Below, piece by piece: positions 21,119 to 21,687 of a stretch of 21,687 nt of DNA (position 1 is the stretch's first letter; every line of letters starts with the position of its first letter). The notes under the pieces were generated by a model. The model did no database searches. It was not told the origin of the DNA and saw nothing but the letters and a program-made list of their open reading frames with translations. Made by a program: the position numbers and the translations under genes. Source of the stretch: Palsa-870 sp039935415 (GTDB lineage: Bacteria; Chloroflexota; Dormibacteria; Dormibacterales; Dormibacteraceae); contig JBDTKH010000057.1 of the NCBI GenBank assembly GCA_039935415.1, positions 1 to 21,687 on the forward strand, given 5' to 3'.

Positions 21119-21687
21119 CTAGCCTACGGAGCCCTCCATCTCGAGCTGGATGAGCCTGTTGAGCTCGACCGCGTACTCGAGCGGGAGCTCCTTGGTGAAC
21201 GGCTCGATGAAGCCGTTGACGATCATCGTCTCGGCCTCGTTGCGCGTGATGCCGCGGCTCATCAGGTAGAAGAGCTGCTCGTCGGAGACCTTGCTGACCG
21301 TCGCCTCGTGGCCCAGGGTCACGTTCTCGGCGTCGACGTCGTTGTACGGGTAGGTGTCGGAGCGCGACTCGTCGTCGAGCAGCAGCGCGTCGCACTTGAC
21401 GAACGACTTGCAGTTGTTCGCGCCGGGATACATCTTGATGTGGCCGCGGTAAGACGTCCTCCCGCCGGCCTTGGAGATCGACTTGGAGGTGATGGTCGAG
21501 GTCGTGTTCGGCGCAACGTGGATCATCTTGCCGCCCGCGTCCTGGTGCTGGCCCTTGCCGGCGAAGGCGACGCTGAGCACGTCGCCCTTGGCGCCGGGCT
21601 CCATCAGGTAGACCGACGGGTACTTCATCGTTATCTGCGAGCCGAGGTTGCCGTCGACCCACTCCATGGTCGCGTCGGCGTAGACCG
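21119..21687 (-). CDS. sufB: SufB, Fe-S cluster assembly scaffold subunit, C-terminal part
   Basis: About 188 residues are visible; the gene runs off the end of the window. The sequence has VYADATMEWVDGNLGSQITM, then YPSVYLMEPGAKGDVLS, the cysteine-bearing NNCKSFVKCDALLLD and SDTYPYNDV, and the C-terminal SKVSDEQLFYLMSRGI and FIEPFTKELPLEYAVEL. All are hallmarks of SufB, not SufD. SufB is the main scaffold on which the cluster is built, using sulfur from SufS/SufU. In-frame codons continue upstream of the ATG at 21667, so that Met is internal. Any promoter, sufC or sufR would lie beyond the window. Confidence 0.95.
   Translation of the reverse strand, partial: VYADATMEWVDGNLGSQITMKYPSVYLMEPGAKGDVLSVAFAGKGQHQDAGGKMIHVAPNTTSTITSKSISKAGGRTSYRGHIKMYPGANNCKSFVKCDALLLDDESRSDTYPYNDVDAENVTLGHEATVSKVSDEQLFYLMSRGITRNEAETMIVNGFIEPFTKELPLEYAVELNRLIQLEMEGSVG

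Noticed and set aside
21117..21662. Upstream open extension of the sufD frame
   Set aside because: It lies inside sufB in another frame. SufD begins normally at ATG 21116, 2 nt after the sufB stop.

Overview
This is a GC-rich, densely packed bacterial window (about two thirds G+C by eye). It carries no rRNA, tRNA, CRISPR array, transposase or phage gene that I can recognise. Gene content is chromosomal and housekeeping-like. The style fits a soil or sediment lineage around Chloroflexota, Dormibacterota or Actinomycetota: a SufU-type SUF operon, a branched-chain-type 2-oxoacid dehydrogenase with fused E1, two short citrate synthases in tandem, many GTG/TTG starts and first genes without a Shine-Dalgarno sequence. 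The phylum cannot be fixed from the sequence alone.

Layout. (1) Positions 2-205 hold the C-terminal end of a short-chain dehydrogenase. (2) Positions 425-6436, plus strand, form a five-gene surface-glycan or glycolipid cluster: a DPM-like GT2, a large multi-pass membrane protein (GT-C/DUF2142-like), a Gfo/Idh/MocA oxidoreductase, a GT4 glycosyltransferase and a SAM methyltransferase, with short gaps or overlaps. (3) Positions 6444-11232, minus strand, form a three-gene 2-oxoacid dehydrogenase operon transcribed lpd (E3), then an alpha/beta-fused E1, then E2. It feeds acyl-CoA, probably from branched-chain 2-oxoacids, into central metabolism. (4) Positions 11284-16032, minus strand: two tandem citrate synthases followed by two polytopic GT-C-like membrane proteins. 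The second citrate synthase has Glu where the catalytic Asp is expected. (5) Positions 16083-17227, plus strand: two small unrecognised membrane proteins. (6) Positions 17192-21687, minus strand: a SUF iron-sulfur assembly operon in the order sufB (cut by the window end), sufD, Rieske ferredoxin, sufS, sufU, rhodanese, sufT. sufC is not at its usual place beside sufD.

Regions 3, 4 and 6 fit together functionally. The SUF operon supplies Fe-S clusters, and the dehydrogenase and citrate synthases supply and consume acyl-CoA. I see no direct sequence evidence that they are co-regulated.

The most unusual structure is inside the SUF operon. A 34-bp near-palindrome occurs twice, once overlapping the rhodanese stop codon and once between sufS and sufU. 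Its stem is preserved by a paired T-A to C-G difference. Next to the second copy is a degraded duplicate of the first codons of sufU. The duplicate forms a 28-codon mini-ORF that overlaps both the sufS stop and the sufU start. This looks like the scar of a small repeat insertion that kept translational coupling. A second recurring pattern is a TANNNT hexamer 6-9 nt before the start codon of genes that appear to open transcription units, without a Shine-Dalgarno, which suggests leaderless transcripts. I do not see a clear new defence, biosynthetic or mobile system.
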